A stretch of 50,730 nucleotides of DNA from Bacteroidales bacterium (GTDB taxonomy: Bacteria; Bacteroidota; Bacteroidia; Bacteroidales; WCHB1-69), in NCBI GenBank assembly GCA_031286285.1, contig JAITUN010000113.1, forward strand, positions 1 through 50,730. The letters are read 5' to 3'. Position 1 is the first letter of the stretch. The number at the start of each line of letters is the position of its first letter. A model generated the notes under the pieces. The model made no database searches and was not told the origin of the DNA. It was given only the letters and a program-made list of their open reading frames with translations. Positions 1 to 8,685 of the stretch are shown in pieces. The position numbers and the translations under genes were made by a program.

Positions 1-276
1 CGCTGTATCTACGAATTGGTAAACAATGCGCTGAAATATGCAGATGCCACCCAAATTTTGGTGCAGATCGTGCAGGAATCCGACACTCTTTCCTTTACCG
101 TTCAGGACAACGGCTGCGGGTTTGACCCAACAGCAGAAACCGAAGGAATGGGGTTGAACAATATCCGCACCCGTGTTGCCTCAGTAGGCGGCGATATTCA
201 AATTGACTCAAAAGCAGGGGAAGGAACAGAGGTGAATGTGGATTTTAGATTTGGTATTGGAGAAAAAATGCATTAA
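1..276 (+). CDS. Sensor histidine kinase, C-terminal ATPase fragment (5' truncated)
   Basis: The reading frame is open from base 1 and ends in TAA, so only the last 91 residues of a longer protein are present. The fragment starts with an N-box-like segment (ELVNNALKYA), continues with the G1 box DNGCGFD and the G2 segment GMGLNNIRTRV, and ends shortly after the HATPase_c fold. The wording of the N box and the GLNNIRTRV segment is typical of NarL-type (HisKA_3) kinases, which pair with LuxR-type response regulators. The phosphoacceptor domain and any sensor domain lie outside the window, so the signal is unknown. It is unrelated to the minus-strand operon that follows and converges on it. Confidence 0.85.
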   Translation, partial: RCIYELVNNALKYADATQILVQIVQESDTLSFTVQDNGCGFDPTAETEGMGLNNIRTRVASVGGDIQIDSKAGEGTEVNVDFRFGIGEKMH

Positions 277-312
277 AAAAATCCTAAAAAAACTTCAAGC
301 AGATGAATTAAA

Positions 313-1062
313 CTACTCACCTTTCAATATTTCTAAATTTTCTTTTCCTAACTGCAAATTATCAGCAATTGAGTTGTTCTCAAGCAAAATTGGAATAGGA
401 AACTGTAAATTTTGATTAGGGACTTGTTTAATTGGAGCTAAAATATCCATTTTTTTCTTTCTGGAAAAATAATTAGCTTTCACTTCATATTTACAGAAGA
501 AATCTCTTAACAGAGAAACAATTTTTTTTTCTGAAGCAGTCTGTTCTTTTTCAATCAGGTAAGAAACATTTTGTACATTATAAGGTGTAATGTTTTTCAA
601 TAAATGAGAAAATACTTCATTATCAATATCTTTTTTGGCAAAAAGTAACAAAAGATAGTCCATATTTGGCAGTACAAAATCGAAACAATGTAATCCTTGG
701 TTATTAAATAGATACAACCATTCCTCAAATAGATAAAGGGTTTGAAAAGGTAGTTTTTTTTCTGATTTTGAGATTAAATAATCTTGTTGGTTAAAATTAA
801 CCGTTTTATTTTCTAATAATAAAAGATGAATAGCTTCTTCATGATTAAATTCTGCATATAAAACGGAAAAAAAAGCAACAAATTTGTTTGAAGTAAATTC
901 AAAATCGGGTAATAAAGAAAAGTTTGTATTTATTTTTTTTCCTAATTGGTTTGCAAAAGGAAGAATAGATAGTTCGGATTGTAGAGCAAATATTTTGTAT
1001 GAATTATAAGTTCCGAAGAAGTCATGAATAAAAAAGGAAGTTTTTTTTGACTGTTTAGCCAT
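313..1062 (-). CDS. IPExxxVDY family protein
   Basis: 249 residues, ATG start, overlapping the end of rnc by 8 bp, so translation is probably coupled. It sits where Bacteroidota usually carry an IPExxxVDY protein, just downstream of acpP-fabF-rnc. The family signature appears in diverged form as FDFVLPNMDYLLLLF, around residues 128-142. The N-terminal part (FFIHDFFGTYNSYKIFAL, then a glycine-poor mixed segment) also matches the family layout. It is longer than the usual ~150 residues, with a lysine-rich tail of about 80 residues that I cannot assign. No catalytic motif is visible and the family has no established function. The assignment rests on position plus a weak motif. Confidence 0.6.
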   Translation of the reverse strand: MAKQSKKTSFFIHDFFGTYNSYKIFALQSELSILPFANQLGKKINTNFSLLPDFEFTSNKFVAFFSVLYAEFNHEEAIHLLLLENKTVNFNQQDYLISKSEKKLPFQTLYLFEEWLYLFNNQGLHCFDFVLPNMDYLLLLFAKKDIDNEVFSHLLKNITPYNVQNVSYLIEKEQTASEKKIVSLLRDFFCKYEVKANYFSRKKKMDILAPIKQVPNQNLQFPIPILLENNSIADNLQLGKENLEILKGE

Positions 1063-1774
1063 TTTCTATTTTTTTTTGAAGTTGTTTCCAAACTTTTTCA
1101 GCAGCAAATTGGTCTGCTTTTTTTACTTTAAAATCTTCAGCTTCTGCAACGAGTTCATTATTCAAATAGCACTGAGAAATAAATAATTTTCTTCCTTTGG
1201 GATTATCAATTTCATGATTTTCAAATCGAATTTTGTAATTTTTTTTCTGAGCCCAGTTAATCAGTTTACTTTTGAAGTTATTTTCTTCCTGAAATAGGGA
1301 ATCTAAGTCCATAAAAGTGAGAATTAATTTATTGATAATAATATCTTTTGTTTTATTATATCCTTTGTCGAGATATAGCGCTCCAATAAGAGCTTCAAAA
1401 GCGTCTCCATCAATAGATTTTGGATTACATTTTGGTTCTATGACTACAAAATCAGTAAGTCCCATTTTTCGGGAGAGTTTATTCAAGTGGTCTCTGCATA
1501 CAATTTTTGAACGCATTTCTGTAAGTTGTCCTTCAGGGTGGAGTGGAAATTTCTTAAACAAATAATCTGCTACGACGGTATTGATAACAGCATCACCAAG
1601 GTATTCCAATCTTTCATTATTAAGTGCGTTTGAAACAGCATTTTTTGAAGAAGCTGAAGAGTGTGTGAAAGCCATTTTGTAAATATCTAAATTTTTAGGT
1701 CTAATTCCTAAAACATTTTTGAGAAATTTAATAATTTCTTTATTATAATCATTTTTTTTTACAAAAATACTCAA
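1055..1774 (-). CDS. rnc: Ribonuclease III
   Basis: 239 residues. The endonuclease signature ERLEYLGDA lies at residues 54-62, and the second acidic cluster DAFEALIGALYLD at 124-136 supplies the other metal ligands. A C-terminal double-stranded RNA-binding domain (about 165-235) ends in QFAAEKVWKQL. The enzyme cleaves double-stranded RNA during rRNA and mRNA processing. The start is a TTG: no in-frame ATG exists before the conserved core, and this TTG lies 12 bp after the fabF stop. The codon overlaps a TATTTTTG string on the same strand that resembles a Bacteroidota -7 element, so a start slightly further downstream is possible. It lies in the acpP-fabF-rnc operon, as is common in the phylum. 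Confidence 0.93.
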   Translation of the reverse strand: MSIFVKKNDYNKEIIKFLKNVLGIRPKNLDIYKMAFTHSSASSKNAVSNALNNERLEYLGDAVINTVVADYLFKKFPLHPEGQLTEMRSKIVCRDHLNKLSRKMGLTDFVVIEPKCNPKSIDGDAFEALIGALYLDKGYNKTKDIIINKLILTFMDLDSLFQEENNFKSKLINWAQKKNYKIRFENHEIDNPKGRKLFISQCYLNNELVAEAEDFKVKKADQFAAEKVWKQLQKKIENG

Positions 1775-1786
1775 GTTCTTATGTAT

Positions 1787-3034
1787 TTAATCTAATTTGG
1801 TGAATACAAGAGAAGCGTTATGACCTCCAAACCCAAATGAGTTTGATATTGCTGCATAAAATTGATGTTCTGTAGCTTTGTTTTGGACAAAATTAAAATT
1901 AGGGATTTCCGGATCTTTCACTTTCAGATTAATAGTTGGCGGAATTTTTCCGGCATTCAAAGCAAGAATAGTTGCAATAGCTTCCGTTGCTCCGGAAGCT
2001 CCCATCATGTGTCCTGTCATAGATTTTATTGCATTAATAGCTATGTTAGATGAATGTTCGCCAAAAAGATCTTGAATTGCTAAACATTCTGAAATATCAC
2101 CTAGAGGAGTTGAAGTGCCATGTGTATTTATATGACCAATGTCATTGAGATTTAATTTAGCATCTTCAATAGCTATTTTCATAGCAAGTTTAGCTGCTTC
2201 CCCCTTTGGGTGAGGCGCTGTAATGTGATATGTGTCTGTAATTAGCCCAACCCCTGCAAGTTCTGCATAGATTTTTGCTCCTCGTGCTTTGGCATGTTCG
2301 TAATCTTCAACTATTAAGGTAGCCGATCCTTCGCCCAGCACAAATCCATCGCGCGAAATGTCAAAAGGTCTGGAAGCAGTTTCATATTCGTCATTACGAG
2401 TAGAGAGTGCATTCATAGAATTAAAGCCTCCCACAGCTAACTTATTAATACATGCTTCAACTCCGCCTGATATTACTATATCAATTTTTCCCAATTGAAT
2501 GGCATGGTAAGCGTCTGCTAAGGCATTAGCAGAAGACGCACAAGCAGAAGTAGTTATGCAATTTGTTCCGGAAAGTCCGTAGTATAGTGCAATATTCCCT
2601 GCAATCATGTCGCCAAGAGCTTTAGTAAGTAAAAAAGGGCTAAATTTTGGAATACCCCCATTTAAATTAAGTATTTCAATAGCTTCTATTATTGAATTAA
2701 TACCGCCAATTGCTGTTCCCAGAATAACCCCTACACGTTGCTTATTTAATTTATTCAACTCTAACCCGCTATCCATAATTGCTTCCATAGCAGTAACAAA
2801 AGCATATTGTCCACACCTATCCATTGAGCGTGCTATTTTTCTATCAATTAAAACATTTGGATCGAAATTTTTAACTTCGCAAGCGAACTTAGTTTTATAA
2901 TTTTCCGTATCAAAATAAGTAATAGGATTTGCACCACTTACTCCTTTTAATAAATTGTTCCAATAATCTGAAACAGTATTACCAATAGGAGTAAGTGTAC
3001 CTAATCCGGTAATAACAACTTTTTTAACTTTCAT
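1787..3034 (-). CDS. fabF: 3-oxoacyl-[acyl-carrier-protein] synthase II
   Basis: 415 residues, the normal length for KAS II. The catalytic triad is visible: Cys165 in TTSACASSANAL, His305 in HTHGTSTPLGD and His342 in SMTGHMMGASGA, with the conserved Lys337 just before it. It condenses malonyl-ACP with growing acyl chains in the cytosol. Its substrate carrier, acpP, is encoded 17 bp upstream in the same operon, and rnc follows 12 bp downstream. ATG start with MKVKKVVITGLGTLTPIG, the standard family N terminus. Confidence 0.97.
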   Translation of the reverse strand: MKVKKVVITGLGTLTPIGNTVSDYWNNLLKGVSGANPITYFDTENYKTKFACEVKNFDPNVLIDRKIARSMDRCGQYAFVTAMEAIMDSGLELNKLNKQRVGVILGTAIGGINSIIEAIEILNLNGGIPKFSPFLLTKALGDMIAGNIALYYGLSGTNCITTSACASSANALADAYHAIQLGKIDIVISGGVEACINKLAVGGFNSMNALSTRNDEYETASRPFDISRDGFVLGEGSATLIVEDYEHAKARGAKIYAELAGVGLITDTYHITAPHPKGEAAKLAMKIAIEDAKLNLNDIGHINTHGTSTPLGDISECLAIQDLFGEHSSNIAINAIKSMTGHMMGASGATEAIATILALNAGKIPPTINLKVKDPEIPNFNFVQNKATEHQFYAAISNSFGFGGHNASLVFTKLD

Positions 3035-3051
3035 TAAAAAAGATTGTTAAA

Positions 3052-3285
3052 TTAAATCATAGACTTAATGTACTCAATAGCATCACCAACCGTTGAGATT
3101 TTTTCAGCTTGGTCATCAGGAATTGAAATTCCAAACTCTTTTTCAAATTCCATGATTAACTCAACAGTGTCAAGCGAGTCGGCACCTAAATCGTTGGTAA
3201 AACTTTTCTCTGGAGTAACATCCGCAGGGTTTACACTAAGTTTTTCTGCAATGATACTTTGAACTCGTTCAATAATTTCTGCCAT
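3052..3285 (-). CDS. acpP: Acyl carrier protein
   Basis: 77 residues, acidic, standard length. The phosphopantetheine attachment site is Ser37 in [12 protein letters not shown]. It carries acyl intermediates for fatty-acid synthesis and probably for lipid A synthesis by LpxD, whose gene is also in this window. It is the first gene of the acpP-fabF-rnc-IPExxxVDY unit. A -7 element (TATTTTCG on the minus strand) lies about 25 bp upstream of the ATG. Confidence 0.98.
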   Translation of the reverse strand: MAEIIERVQSIIAEKLSVNPADVTPEKSFTNDLGADSLDTVELIMEFEKEFGISIPDDQAEKISTVGDAIEYIKSMI

Positions 3286-3310
3286 AAAATTACATTTTAT
3301 AATTAGGCTG

Positions 3311-3318
3311 CGAAAATA
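3311..3318 (-). promoter_or_regulatory. Putative -7 element for the acpP operon
   Basis: On the minus strand this reads TATTTTCG, one base off the Bacteroidota TAnnTTTG consensus, followed by CAGCC. The spacing to the acpP ATG leaves a short leader. The nusB gene in this window has the same TATTTTCG variant. Confidence 0.5.
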
Positions 3319-3440
3319 GAAGATTTTTTATATTAAAACTGTAAAAACAGGAAAAAAACTCCATCTTTTTTTCTATAGTACTGAATTACAGTAAAATATT
3401 TTTTATCTTTCATTAACATTTTAATCATATAGCTATATAA

Positions 3441-3469
3441 AAAAAAGCCGGCAACTATCAGCCGGCTAA
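3441..3469 (-). terminator. Rho-independent terminator of the barrel gene
   Basis: On the minus strand a perfect 7-bp stem AGCCGGC/GCCGGCT with an 8-nt loop is followed by a run of eight T. It lies 25 bp past the stop codon of the minus-strand gene 3494-4105 and separates it from acpP. Confidence 0.85.
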
Positions 3470-3493
3470 AATTTTTAGGATACTATTAGGAGA

Positions 3494-4105
3494 TTAGAAT
3501 TTATATCTCGCACCAATTACAATTGAACTTGCTACTAAACCACTAAGATAAAAGTCGGTGCTACGAGCTTTTCCCGCTTCCCAATTTTCATATTTCTTAT
3601 AGTTAAAATAGCCGTATCCTTTTTTATAGAAACAGGGACCAATAATGGGACGAAAATCAGCAAATACTTGCAAGGGGAATTTGAAATTGTATTCAGCACC
3701 AAACTGTCCAGCAACACCTACAAAAAAACACCCAAAATTACTTCTTCCGGAATAGCCATAGTATAACCCCCAATGTCTGCCTAGGTAACTGCTATATCCT
3801 CTTCTAAGTCCTATCAAGTCTCCCCACCATGCATATCCTAATCCGAGCCCAACTCCTGCATACAAATTAAAAGTTCCAGGGCCTTTCATAGCAATAGGAA
3901 AAATCCAGTTATAGGTAGCAGTACCTTGAATAGACATGAAGCCTGCGATATCTAAATCTGCCTGGATCATATTTTTCTCGCCCATAGAGTGTTGATAAGA
4001 AGCTCCAATACCCCAACCGATGCGCATTCCTATAGCTCTTGGCTGAGCTAAAGCAACTGTACAAGTTGCAATAAAAACAATAATAAAAAGTGAAAGTTTT
4101 TTCAT
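3494..4105 (-). CDS. Putative outer-membrane beta-barrel protein
   Basis: 203 residues with a clear signal peptide (MKKLSLFIIVFIATCTVALAQ). The mature part is rich in Gly, Tyr, Phe and Trp with alternating hydrophobic strands, and the chain ends in the aromatic residue Phe (ARYKF), as outer-membrane barrels do. A glycine/tyrosine-rich central segment (GRHWGLYYGYSGRSNFG) may be an external loop. I do not recognise a named family. Its own promoter-like TATTTTTG and downstream terminator mark it as a single-gene unit. Confidence 0.6.
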   Translation of the reverse strand: MKKLSLFIIVFIATCTVALAQPRAIGMRIGWGIGASYQHSMGEKNMIQADLDIAGFMSIQGTATYNWIFPIAMKGPGTFNLYAGVGLGLGYAWWGDLIGLRRGYSSYLGRHWGLYYGYSGRSNFGCFFVGVAGQFGAEYNFKFPLQVFADFRPIIGPCFYKKGYGYFNYKKYENWEAGKARSTDFYLSGLVASSIVIGARYKF

Positions 4106-4139
4106 AAATAATTTTTTTTGGTTAATAATAATTTTTTGG

Positions 4140-4147
4140 CAAAAATA
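4140..4147 (-). promoter_or_regulatory. Putative -7 element for the barrel gene
   Basis: On the minus strand this reads TATTTTTG followed by CC, matching TAnnTTTG. It lies 35 bp upstream of the ATG at 4105. Confidence 0.55.
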
Positions 4148-4341
4148 TAAAAATAATTATTTCTTTACCCCCCCAAAGGGGACTACCAGGGCAAAAGCAT
4201 TATTTTTTTTTCTTTGGTGTGTTTTCTCACAATTTTTCTTTGATTTATCCGGTGTAATTTTTTTAGAAATTAAACGTTTTATTAAGCGGAACTGCAAATT
4301 TCGTCTATCGTTCGTTAAACTTTGAATTTAAACTTTTTACT

Positions 4342-5064
4342 TTGAATTTAGTAATAGATATTGGTAATACTCTGCAAAAAATAGCTATTTTTAATAACGA
4401 TGAAATAATATATGCAAAATCTATGCCCTTTATTTCAAATGATATTTTATTATTTATATTAAAGCAGTTCTCCATTAAATTTTCAATTATTTCTTCAGTA
4501 TCAGAATTGAGTGAGCAGGTAGTTGATTTTCTTAATTTAAATACTAAATTAATCCATTATTCATATCAAACCAAGCTACCCATTACAATTTTATATAGAA
4601 GTATTGAAACATTAGGATTAGACCGAATTGCCAATGCTGTTGGTGCTGCCGCCTTGTTTCCTTCCAAAAATGTGTTGGCTGTTCAAGCCGGTACCTGTTT
4701 GGTCTTCGACTTTGTGAATGAGAGAAGTGAATATTTGGGCGGTTCAATCTCACCAGGATTAAGAATGAGATTTGAAACTTTACACGAAAAAACTAAAAAC
4801 CTTCCCCATTTGGAAGAAAACGATACTCTGCTCCCTTTTTTAGGAACCAATACAAATGAGTCTGTTTTAAGTGGCGTTGTAATAGGAATGTGCCACGAAA
4901 TAGACGGTTTTATTGATGATTATAAAGCCAATTATGAAAACACAAATGTAATATTTACAGGCGGTGATTTTGCATTCTTTCAAAAATCAATAAAAAATAC
5001 GATATTCGCCGCTCCAAATTTAGTACTGAAAGGCCTTAACGAAATCATTAAATACAATGTGTAA
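4342..5064 (+). CDS. coaX: Type III pantothenate kinase
   Basis: 240 residues. The N-terminal phosphate-binding motif DIGNT is at residues 6-10, the TLGLDRIANAVGA motif with Asp94/Arg95 follows, then AGTCLVFDFV (about 116-125) and GGSISPGL (133-140). It phosphorylates pantothenate, the first step of CoA synthesis; coaE for the last step is also in this window. The start codon is TTG: the family N terminus MNLVIDIGNT begins exactly here and the next ATG would remove the ATP-binding motif. It overlaps the next gene by 8 bp, and the coaX/barrel/TPR order is common in Bacteroidales. Confidence 0.93.
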   Translation: MNLVIDIGNTLQKIAIFNNDEIIYAKSMPFISNDILLFILKQFSIKFSIISSVSELSEQVVDFLNLNTKLIHYSYQTKLPITILYRSIETLGLDRIANAVGAAALFPSKNVLAVQAGTCLVFDFVNERSEYLGGSISPGLRMRFETLHEKTKNLPHLEENDTLLPFLGTNTNESVLSGVVIGMCHEIDGFIDDYKANYENTNVIFTGGDFAFFQKSIKNTIFAAPNLVLKGLNEIIKYNV

Positions 5065-6343
5065 TTCACGAAAACAAACTTTACTTTTAATAACTTTCAA
5101 TTTTCTATTTGTTCTCTGTGTTGCACAAAATGATATTAATTCACCCTATTCAGGATTTGGAATTGGCAACATTTCATCGCGTACAAATAACGTTCTAAGC
5201 GCTATGGGTGGAGTCGGTTATGCTCTCCAAAATCCGTATTACATAAACTTTAAAAATCCAGCCTCATTCGCTGCTTTTGACTCCCTCTCTTTTGTTGGAG
5301 ACTTATCGTTTAGTATTATTAATCAACAATTAAAAACAGATAACCAAAATCAAAGCGGGACTATTGCTCACTTGGATTATTTCGCTATTGGATTGCCTGT
5401 TCTAAGAATATGGAGAACAAGTGCTGGAATAATGCCCTTTAGCGATGTGGGATACGGTATTATTGAACAGCACAAAGATACAATTTTTAAAACTATTACT
5501 AATAAATATACCGGCACAGGAGGATTGCAACTCCTCTATTGGGGAAATGCTTTTAAAGTATATAAGGGATTTACTATTGGTGTAAATATTTCTTATCTCT
5601 TTGGTACTATTAATTCTGTAAATTTTGCAGAATATAGTACTGAAAACTCGTTTAATACAATGATATCTAATTTCCGATATTTAGACGGAATATATATTTC
5701 AGGAGGAATTCAATACCATGCAACTATTAAAGAAAAAAACCATATCAGTATTGGAGTTGTCTATGAAAACTCAATTAAAGTGTGGTCAAGAGAAAATTTG
5801 ATGATTCTAAATTATTTTGATACATATTCTCCCAATCTTTATTTTGATACTATTGATTATAAAACTGGAAAAAATGCTGAGAAAAGTATTGTAAAATTGC
5901 CGCAAATTATTGGTGGCGGAATTGCTTACGGGTATAAAGACAGACTAATTACGTCCTTAGATCTTACCTGGCAAAATTGGAAACAATTTAGAATGTCAAA
6001 TTCTAAAGATAATTTGATAAATAATCTCGTTACTGCTTTTGGAGTACAATTTACACCCAATCCAACCTCATCAAAATATTATAATAAAATTAATTTTAGA
6101 TTAGGAACAAGAATATCAACAGGGTATATGTTGGTTGAAGATAAAAAAATATCTGAAATTGGGGTTTCCTTTGGACTAGGTTTTCCAATACGAACACTAA
6201 ACTCACGCTCTTCTGTAAATATGATGTTTGAATATAGTAGATTAGGAACTATTAATAACAATTTAATATTACAAAACTACTTTAAAGTATCCTTTAATTT
6301 TATTCTTCAAGAAAGATGGTACCAACGTAGAAAATTAGAATAA
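5057..6343 (+). CDS. Outer-membrane protein, porin/FadL-like barrel
   Basis: 428 residues with a signal peptide (about 1-23, ending LCVAQ). The mature start NSPYSGFGIGNISSRTNNVLSAMGGVGYAL followed by NPASFAAFDSLSF resembles the N-terminal plug and early strands of the FadL/OmpP1-like proteins of Bacteroidetes. The rest is a series of amphipathic strands with Gly/Tyr turns. It overlaps coaX by 8 bp, so the two are co-translated, which is an arrangement seen in Bacteroidales. The substrate is unknown. There is no C-terminal T9SS domain. Confidence 0.65.
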   Translation: MCNSRKQTLLLITFNFLFVLCVAQNDINSPYSGFGIGNISSRTNNVLSAMGGVGYALQNPYYINFKNPASFAAFDSLSFVGDLSFSIINQQLKTDNQNQSGTIAHLDYFAIGLPVLRIWRTSAGIMPFSDVGYGIIEQHKDTIFKTITNKYTGTGGLQLLYWGNAFKVYKGFTIGVNISYLFGTINSVNFAEYSTENSFNTMISNFRYLDGIYISGGIQYHATIKEKNHISIGVVYENSIKVWSRENLMILNYFDTYSPNLYFDTIDYKTGKNAEKSIVKLPQIIGGGIAYGYKDRLITSLDLTWQNWKQFRMSNSKDNLINNLVTAFGVQFTPNPTSSKYYNKINFRLGTRISTGYMLVEDKKISEIGVSFGLGFPIRTLNSRSSVNMMFEYSRLGTINNNLILQNYFKVSFNFILQERWYQRRKLE

Positions 6344-6408
6344 TACAATTTTCTCACGCTTTTTTCGTTAAAATTTCCCAATAATAATAATTTAAGATAA
6401 TAAGTAAT

Positions 6409-7857
6409 ATGAAAAAAATTCTCCTCTCCTTATTAGTAACTTGTATAACAATAAGTAGTTTTGCTCAATCTACTCCTTGTGGATTTCAGTATGGAAAAAC
6501 AGAAGCAGACTCGCTGAAATGTTTGGAAGAAATATCTTTGTTTAAAACATTTTACGACCAAAAAAATTATAACGATGCCTATCCACATTGGAAAAACATT
6601 GTAGAATTATGCCCTTGTTCATGGAATGCTATCTTCAATACTACTTATTTGCAAAATATGTTTGACTTCTTGATTAAGTCAACCGAGGATGAAACTCTCC
6701 AAAATCAATATATTGATGAACTATTGGACGGAGTTGGAAACCGCCACCGGTATTTCTCAAACTTTTCTGAAGGAAACGGACTTGGTTTTAAGGCTTTCTA
6801 CATGATTCGATACCGAGGAAAAAATACGGAAGATGTATTGAATGCATTTGATATGTTTATTGAATCTATTGAAATGGAAAAAGAAAATACACAACCAAAT
6901 ATTTGGGACATCTATTTCAGAATTGCCGAACAAATTGCAAGGGCAAAGAAAGATACAACCATTATGATTGACGCATACGAACGTGCTACAGAATATATTG
7001 AAACAGCTATCAACAATTACTATAAAGAAATTGACAAACAAATGCCTAATTTTGAAAACTTAGAAGAAGCTTTTGAAAAAGGACAAATACCACAAGCTGA
7101 TTATGAATACAGAAAACAAAGATTGGCTCTAGATACTGCTCGCTCTATGCAATTTATTAATAATTACGAAAGAACATTGAAGAACATTGAGAATACTTTT
7201 ACCCCATTCGCTCCTTGCCATGTATTAGAACAAGTATACAGTAATAAATTTGAACAAAAAAAGAACGATCTTACTACGCTTAAAAAGATGCTGACTATTA
7301 TGAATAAAGGCGGATGCACTTCTTCGCAGGTATTTGTGGAAATGCTGAATATTGTTCATAAAGCTGAACCCAGCGCCCAAACAGCTAACCTGATGGGGTA
7401 TTACAGCCTGAATAACAAAGATTACGATGCCGCTCTTGTTTTTTTTAATGAAGCTATAGACCTTTTTGAAACAAATGAACAAAAAGTTGACCCATGGTAT
7501 ATGATTGGACTTGTTCACCAAATGAAAGGTAATTATCCTGAAGCAAGAAATGCAGCATTACAAGCACTTAAACTTAAACCTAACAGTGGAAAGTCATATC
7601 TTTTAATAGGTGATTTATACGCTGCCTCAGGAAATAGGTGTGGTGGTGAAGATGCACTTCCGTTAGATTACGCTTGGGCCGCGGCTGATAAATATACCCG
7701 CGCAGTTTCCGTTGACCCTTCCGTGGCTGAACAAGCAAGCGAAAAACGCTCAAAACTACGCTTCCCTCAAGATAATGATAAATTTGTAAGAGGATTAAAA
7801 AATGGAGATTCATATAAAGTAGGATGCTGGATTCAAGAAACAACTACAGTAAGATAA
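6409..7857 (+). CDS. Secreted tetratricopeptide-repeat protein
   Basis: 482 residues with signal peptide MKKILLSLLVTCITISSFAQ, so periplasmic or surface-exposed. Two TPR-like hairpins are visible near residues 330-400 (LMGYYSLNNKDYDAALVFFN and MIGLVHQMKGNYPEARNAAL), and the middle is helical and Glu/Lys-rich. Cysteines near the N terminus (CGFQYG, LKCLEE, CPCSW) could form disulphides. It follows the barrel gene by 65 bp and probably belongs to the coaX operon. Likely a scaffold; no specific partner can be read from the sequence. Confidence 0.7.
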   Translation: MKKILLSLLVTCITISSFAQSTPCGFQYGKTEADSLKCLEEISLFKTFYDQKNYNDAYPHWKNIVELCPCSWNAIFNTTYLQNMFDFLIKSTEDETLQNQYIDELLDGVGNRHRYFSNFSEGNGLGFKAFYMIRYRGKNTEDVLNAFDMFIESIEMEKENTQPNIWDIYFRIAEQIARAKKDTTIMIDAYERATEYIETAINNYYKEIDKQMPNFENLEEAFEKGQIPQADYEYRKQRLALDTARSMQFINNYERTLKNIENTFTPFAPCHVLEQVYSNKFEQKKNDLTTLKKMLTIMNKGGCTSSQVFVEMLNIVHKAEPSAQTANLMGYYSLNNKDYDAALVFFNEAIDLFETNEQKVDPWYMIGLVHQMKGNYPEARNAALQALKLKPNSGKSYLLIGDLYAASGNRCGGEDALPLDYAWAAADKYTRAVSVDPSVAEQASEKRSKLRFPQDNDKFVRGLKNGDSYKVGCWIQETTTVR

Positions 7858-8675
7858 TAACTTGGATAGTAACTCTTGCTGTAGGCGGCGCTACAGTAAT
7901 GGCGTGCTTTTCTCAAACATACAATACACAATCCATTATTGGGTTGTGTATTGCTTTTTTACTGCTTTCTATTATAGGGCTGTCATTTAAAACAAATACT
8001 ATTCAAAATCTCCGCCCAATCATTTTACTAAGCTCGCTCATCTATTTCGGATTTGTTGCGGGAGGTTGTAACTGTATTTTGTTTTACTTTCAAGGTTTTA
8101 TACTGTTTATAATAGGAGAAACCGATTTCTGGCTCTCTTTTGTCGTTATAGTAACTGTTCTCATTCTCTCTGTAATTTTTGGAGCTATTTGGTGCGGATG
8201 GATCTGTTGGCTCGGCGCACTCCAAGAATTTATTTTTCAACAAAACAAATGGAATCTATTGAAAACAAAACAGATACGGACAATTTTGGTTTATATCCAA
8301 ACCGGAGCTTTTGTAGCTTTGGTACTATGGATAATCTTTACACAACGCCCCGTACTATGTGCCTACGACCCGTTTGTTTCCATTTTTAAAATTAGAATAT
8401 TTAATTGGATAGGATATATTACAGTACCGTTACTTCTTATCTCTTCTTTATTTATCTATCGTCCGTTTTGCAGAATCCTCTGCCCTATCGGGTGGATATT
8501 ATACATAGTAAAATTCATCCCTTTTGCCGCAAAATTAAAATTAGTTGAATGTGTTGATTGCGGAAGCTGTAATACATACTGTAAAATGAATGCTATCCAT
8601 GGCAAACAGGTTGACAAAACTTGCATAATGTGCGGGGAATGCAAGAAAGAAGGTTGTAGCGCAATTGGGATTTGA
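7824..8675 (+). CDS. Membrane 4Fe-4S protein, NapH/YccM-like
   Basis: 283 residues with about five to six transmembrane helices. Two CPxxW-type segments typical of the NapH/NosR/YccM family are present: CGWICWLGALQE near residue 125 and FCRILCPIGW near 215. The C terminus carries two Cys clusters, CVDCGSCNTYC (243-253) and CIMCGEC...C (267-278), the second with a CxxxxC ending instead of the full CxxxCP pattern. It probably passes electrons across or at the membrane, but the partner is not apparent. It overlaps the previous gene by 34 bp; no later ATG keeps the first helix intact. Neighbouring genes are not respiratory, so its pathway is unclear. Confidence 0.75.
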   Translation: MLDSRNNYSKIITWIVTLAVGGATVMACFSQTYNTQSIIGLCIAFLLLSIIGLSFKTNTIQNLRPIILLSSLIYFGFVAGGCNCILFYFQGFILFIIGETDFWLSFVVIVTVLILSVIFGAIWCGWICWLGALQEFIFQQNKWNLLKTKQIRTILVYIQTGAFVALVLWIIFTQRPVLCAYDPFVSIFKIRIFNWIGYITVPLLLISSLFIYRPFCRILCPIGWILYIVKFIPFAAKLKLVECVDCGSCNTYCKMNAIHGKQVDKTCIMCGECKKEGCSAIGI

Positions 8676-8685
8676 GTTAATAAAA

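Noticed and set aside
8665-8685. TTG start of the VCBS protein, 7 residues upstream
   Set aside because: The ATG at 8686 gives a proper signal peptide and does not need the overlap with the 4Fe-4S gene.
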